A stretch of DNA of 7,529 bases from an uncultured Clostridia bacterium. GTDB taxonomy: Bacteria > Bacillota > Clostridia > Oscillospirales > CAG-272. A model generated the notes under the pieces. That model did not search any database and was not told the DNA's origin. It saw only the letters and a program-made list of their open reading frames with translations. A program made the position numbers and the translations under genes. Positions 4,932 to 7,529 of this stretch are shown here, in pieces (position 1 is the stretch's first letter; every line of letters starts with the position of its first letter). The stretch covers positions 1 to 7,529 of the forward strand of contig CALGZV010000071.1 of NCBI GenBank assembly GCA_937934385.1, given 5' to 3'.

Positions 4932-6677
4932 ATGCTTAAACTCTTAAAAAAGATGCAAAAACGAGAAATAATTATGGCATGCATCTGTATTATATTTGTA
5001 CTCGGTCAGATATACTTTGATCTGACTCTGCCTGATTTTATGAGCGATCTCACCGTACTTATCCAGACAGGCGGCGCAATGTCGGAGATCCTGAACACAG
5101 GACTGAAAATGCTCGGCTGCGTTATTGTCAGCGCCGTACTCAGCATTGCCTGCGGATATCTTGCCGCAAGATGCGCTTCGGGTTTTACCTATACAGTAAG
5201 AGAAAAGCTCTTCAACCATGTTGTTGACCTGAGTCAGGAGGAAATGAACCGCTTTTCAGTACCGAGTCTGATCACAAGAACGACCAACGACATCACTCAG
5301 ATACAAATGCTTATCGCTATGGGCTTACAGATGCTTATAAAAGCACCGATAATGGCAGTGTGGGCAGTTATGAAGATTCTCGGAAAGAGCTGGGAGCTGT
5401 CGGTCGTTACGGGCGTTTTTGTAGTCGTTATAATAGCGTCTGTTTTTGCTATTATCTGTGCAGTCGTTCCGCGCGTACGTATAGTTCAGCGGCTGACTGA
5501 TAAAATAAACCGCATTGCAAGAGAGAATCTGACCGGAATCAACGTCGTTCATGCATTTAATGCAGAAGATTATCAAAACGAAAAATTTGATGAAACCAAT
5601 ACTCAGATGATGAAAACACAGCTTTTCAATCAACGCTGTTTTGCCGCTATGCAGCCGATAATGATGATCGGCATGAACGGTCTTTCGCTGGCGATCTACT
5701 GGGTTGGCGCAGCTCTCCTCTCCGGAACTGCGATCGCCGGGCGTCTTACACTGTTCAGCGATATAGTCGTTTTCAGCACATATGCAACATATGTAGTCAT
5801 GTCTTTCATGATGCTCATTATGATTTTTATGATGTACCCTGCGGCACAGGTATCTGCGGAGCGTATCGGCAAGGTGTTCGACGCACAGGCGAGCATTAAA
5901 GAAGGAAATATTTCCGAAAAAAACGAAAAAGGAACTCTAGAATTCCGCAATGTATCGTTCCGCTATCCCGACGCTGCCGAAAATGACCTTGAAGATATAA
6001 ATTTCAAGGTAAATCGCGGCGAGACACTTGCAATTATCGGCGCGACCGGAAGCGGTAAGACAACACTCGTAAGTCTGATTGCACGTTTCTACGATGCTAC
6101 AGACGGCGAAATTCTTGTTGACGACGTTAATATAAAGGAATATTCTTTTGACACGCTGTACAATATACTCGGCTATGTAACACAAAAAGCAGTGCTGTTT
6201 TCCGGAAGCATAGAAGACAACGTTGCTTTCGGCGAAATGAAAACAGATTATTCTTCAGACGGCGTAGACAGAGCCATTCAGCTTGCACAGGCTTCCGAGT
6301 TTGTAGAAAAGCTGGAAGACGGAAAGAAGCACAATATTGCACAAGGCGGAAAGAATGTATCGGGCGGTCAGAAGCAGAGAATTTCCATTGCCCGCGCGCT
6401 TGCACGGAAGCCTGAGATCCTCGTTTTCGACGATTCATTTTCTGCGCTTGATTACCGCACCGACGCCGCTCTCCGAACAGGTCTTGAAGAAAATCTCGGA
6501 GATACCACAAGAATAATCGTCGCTCAGATAATCAGCACTATACGGCATGCCGATAAAATTCTTGTTCTGGAAGACGGTAAAATCGTCGGAAACGGTAAGC
6601 ACGAAGAACTTATGGATTCATGTGAAGTATACCGCGAAATTGCTATGTCACAGCTTTCCGAATCGGAGCTTAAATAA
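4932..6677 (+). CDS. ABC exporter half-transporter with degenerate ATPase site
   Basis: This 581-residue protein is a full half-transporter: a six-helix type IV exporter membrane domain (about 14-303) fused to an ATP-binding domain (about 335-575). In the ATPase domain are Walker A GATGSGKT (370-377), Q-loop Q418, signature VSGGQ (476-480), Walker B ILVFDD (496-501) and D-loop SALD (504-507). Two catalytic positions are altered: the Walker B glutamate is D501 and the switch histidine is Q532 (IIVAQIIST). This pair of changes is the hallmark of the degenerate-site subunit of heterodimeric exporters such as TM287/288, BmrCD and LmrCD. It should therefore pair with the product of the next gene, 12 bp downstream. 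The substrate cannot be read from sequence; the MarR neighbour suggests drugs or other small toxic compounds. The start follows GGAGG by 6 nt. Confidence 0.95.
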   Translation: MLKLLKKMQKREIIMACICIIFVLGQIYFDLTLPDFMSDLTVLIQTGGAMSEILNTGLKMLGCVIVSAVLSIACGYLAARCASGFTYTVREKLFNHVVDLSQEEMNRFSVPSLITRTTNDITQIQMLIAMGLQMLIKAPIMAVWAVMKILGKSWELSVVTGVFVVVIIASVFAIICAVVPRVRIVQRLTDKINRIARENLTGINVVHAFNAEDYQNEKFDETNTQMMKTQLFNQRCFAAMQPIMMIGMNGLSLAIYWVGAALLSGTAIAGRLTLFSDIVVFSTYATYVVMSFMMLIMIFMMYPAAQVSAERIGKVFDAQASIKEGNISEKNEKGTLEFRNVSFRYPDAAENDLEDINFKVNRGETLAIIGATGSGKTTLVSLIARFYDATDGEILVDDVNIKEYSFDTLYNILGYVTQKAVLFSGSIEDNVAFGEMKTDYSSDGVDRAIQLAQASEFVEKLEDGKKHNIAQGGKNVSGGQKQRISIARALARKPEILVFDDSFSALDYRTDAALRTGLEENLGDTTRIIVAQIISTIRHADKILVLEDGKIVGNGKHEELMDSCEVYREIAMSQLSESELK

Positions 6678-6689
6678 GGAGGAAATAAT

Positions 6690-7529
6690 ATGAACCAACA
6701 TGCATCAAAAAAACACAAGAAACTTTCCTCTGCGCTTGCCAAAGTGTTTGAATATATGGAAAGCTATCAAATAATTGTCATTGTTGCTCTTGTTATGGCG
6801 GCGCTGGGCGCTGTACTGACACTGGTCGGTCCGAACAAAATCGGAGAAATGACCGATCTTATGAAGAACGGACTTTTCGGCGATATCGACCTTTCCGGAA
6901 TCGCCCGAATCGGTATTACCATGATCGTTATCTATGCCGCAAGCGCGGTGTTTACGTTTGTACAGCACTACATTATGGCGACCGTGACGCTGAAAACATC
7001 AAAGAAGATGCGCGGCGACCTTTCCGAAAAGATAAACCGGGTTCCGCAAAGCTATTTCAACAAAAATTCTCAGGGAGATATCCTTTCCAGAATCACCAAT
7101 GATGTTCAGACCTTACAGCAAGGTCTCTCAAACAGCCTGCCAGCAATGATAAGCGCGATAGCACAGTTTGTCGGCTGCCTGATAATGATGTTCGTCACAG
7201 AATGGCGGCTCGCGCTTTGCGTAATTGCCATTACAATCCTCGGAATGGCGGCTCTCCTGCTGATAATGAAAAATTCACAGAAATATTTTACAGCTCGTCA
7301 GGACAGTCTCGGAGAGCTTAACGGTTATATCGAAGAAATGTACTCCGGACATCAGGTCGTACGGATATCGCGTGCAGAAAAAAAGATAAAGAAACACTTT
7401 GCGGGACTTAATGCTGCCGTATACGATTCAAACTGGAAATCCCAGTTTCTTTCCGGTATCATGCAGCCGCTGATGAATGTTATAGGCAATCTCGGATATG
7501 TTTCGGTATGCGTTATAGGCGCTATGCTC
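6690..7529 (+). CDS. ABC exporter half-transporter, partner subunit (C-terminus outside window)
   Basis: The frame is open for 280 codons to the window end. All that is visible is the membrane domain: a basic N-terminal tail (KKHKK), helices at about 27-47, 72-93, 150-170, 173-193 and 258-280, and the coupling segment SYFNKNSQGDILSRITNDVQ (121-140), which matches the exporter pattern F..n..GdllsRltnDv. The ATP-binding domain lies outside. By analogy with TM288, BmrD and LmrD it should carry the intact catalytic glutamate and switch histidine, but that cannot be checked here. The start at 6690 has AAGGAGG 7 nt upstream, overlapping the stop codon of the previous gene. The tight 12-bp spacing indicates translation from one mRNA with the partner. 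Confidence 0.93.
   Translation, partial: MNQHASKKHKKLSSALAKVFEYMESYQIIVIVALVMAALGAVLTLVGPNKIGEMTDLMKNGLFGDIDLSGIARIGITMIVIYAASAVFTFVQHYIMATVTLKTSKKMRGDLSEKINRVPQSYFNKNSQGDILSRITNDVQTLQQGLSNSLPAMISAIAQFVGCLIMMFVTEWRLALCVIAITILGMAALLLIMKNSQKYFTARQDSLGELNGYIEEMYSGHQVVRISRAEKKIKKHFAGLNAAVYDSNWKSQFLSGIMQPLMNVIGNLGYVSVCVIGAML

Overview
The window looks like a chromosomal segment of a low-to-moderate GC Gram-positive anaerobe of the Clostridia, most likely Oscillospiraceae/Ruminococcaceae-like. The evidence is AGGAGG-type ribosome binding sites, TTGACA/TATAAT promoters with 17-bp spacers, a single-chain glycyl-tRNA synthetase, an LCP-family cell-envelope protein, and a palindrome-rich interspersed element of a kind common in that group. 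This placement is inference from gene content; no ribosomal marker is present.

Left part (1-2480): a leftward two-gene unit runs from a strong promoter (2249-2277) through an LCP-family membrane protein with a degraded active site, then glycyl-tRNA synthetase, whose C-terminus lies outside the window. Divergent from it is a complete tRNA-Arg(CCU) gene with its own promoter and a 14-bp intrinsic terminator. A small leftward gene of unknown function (2497-2946) follows.

Centre (2947-4459): about 1.5 kb without credible protein genes, but crowded with RNA-like structure. The most notable content is two tandem rightward small RNA candidates (about 3384-3479 and 3787-3892). They share almost the same promoter and the same fold: a closing helix that doubles as an intrinsic terminator, plus two hairpins with loops UUAAGGG and CGGUCAA. 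Their stems are completely different but compensated. A strong leftward promoter (3928-3956) faces a leftward terminator (3629-3675), so the second small RNA would be covered by an antisense transcript. A structured region (2989-3157) ends in a leftward terminator just ahead of the unknown gene. A nested inverted-repeat element resembling a MITE lies at 3995-4251.

Right part (4376-7529): a near-consensus promoter drives a rightward operon of a MarR-family regulator, a full-length ABC exporter half-transporter with a degenerate nucleotide-binding site, and a second half-transporter cut off by the window end. Together they look like a heterodimeric (TM287/288 or BmrCD-like) exporter under a MarR-type local regulator.
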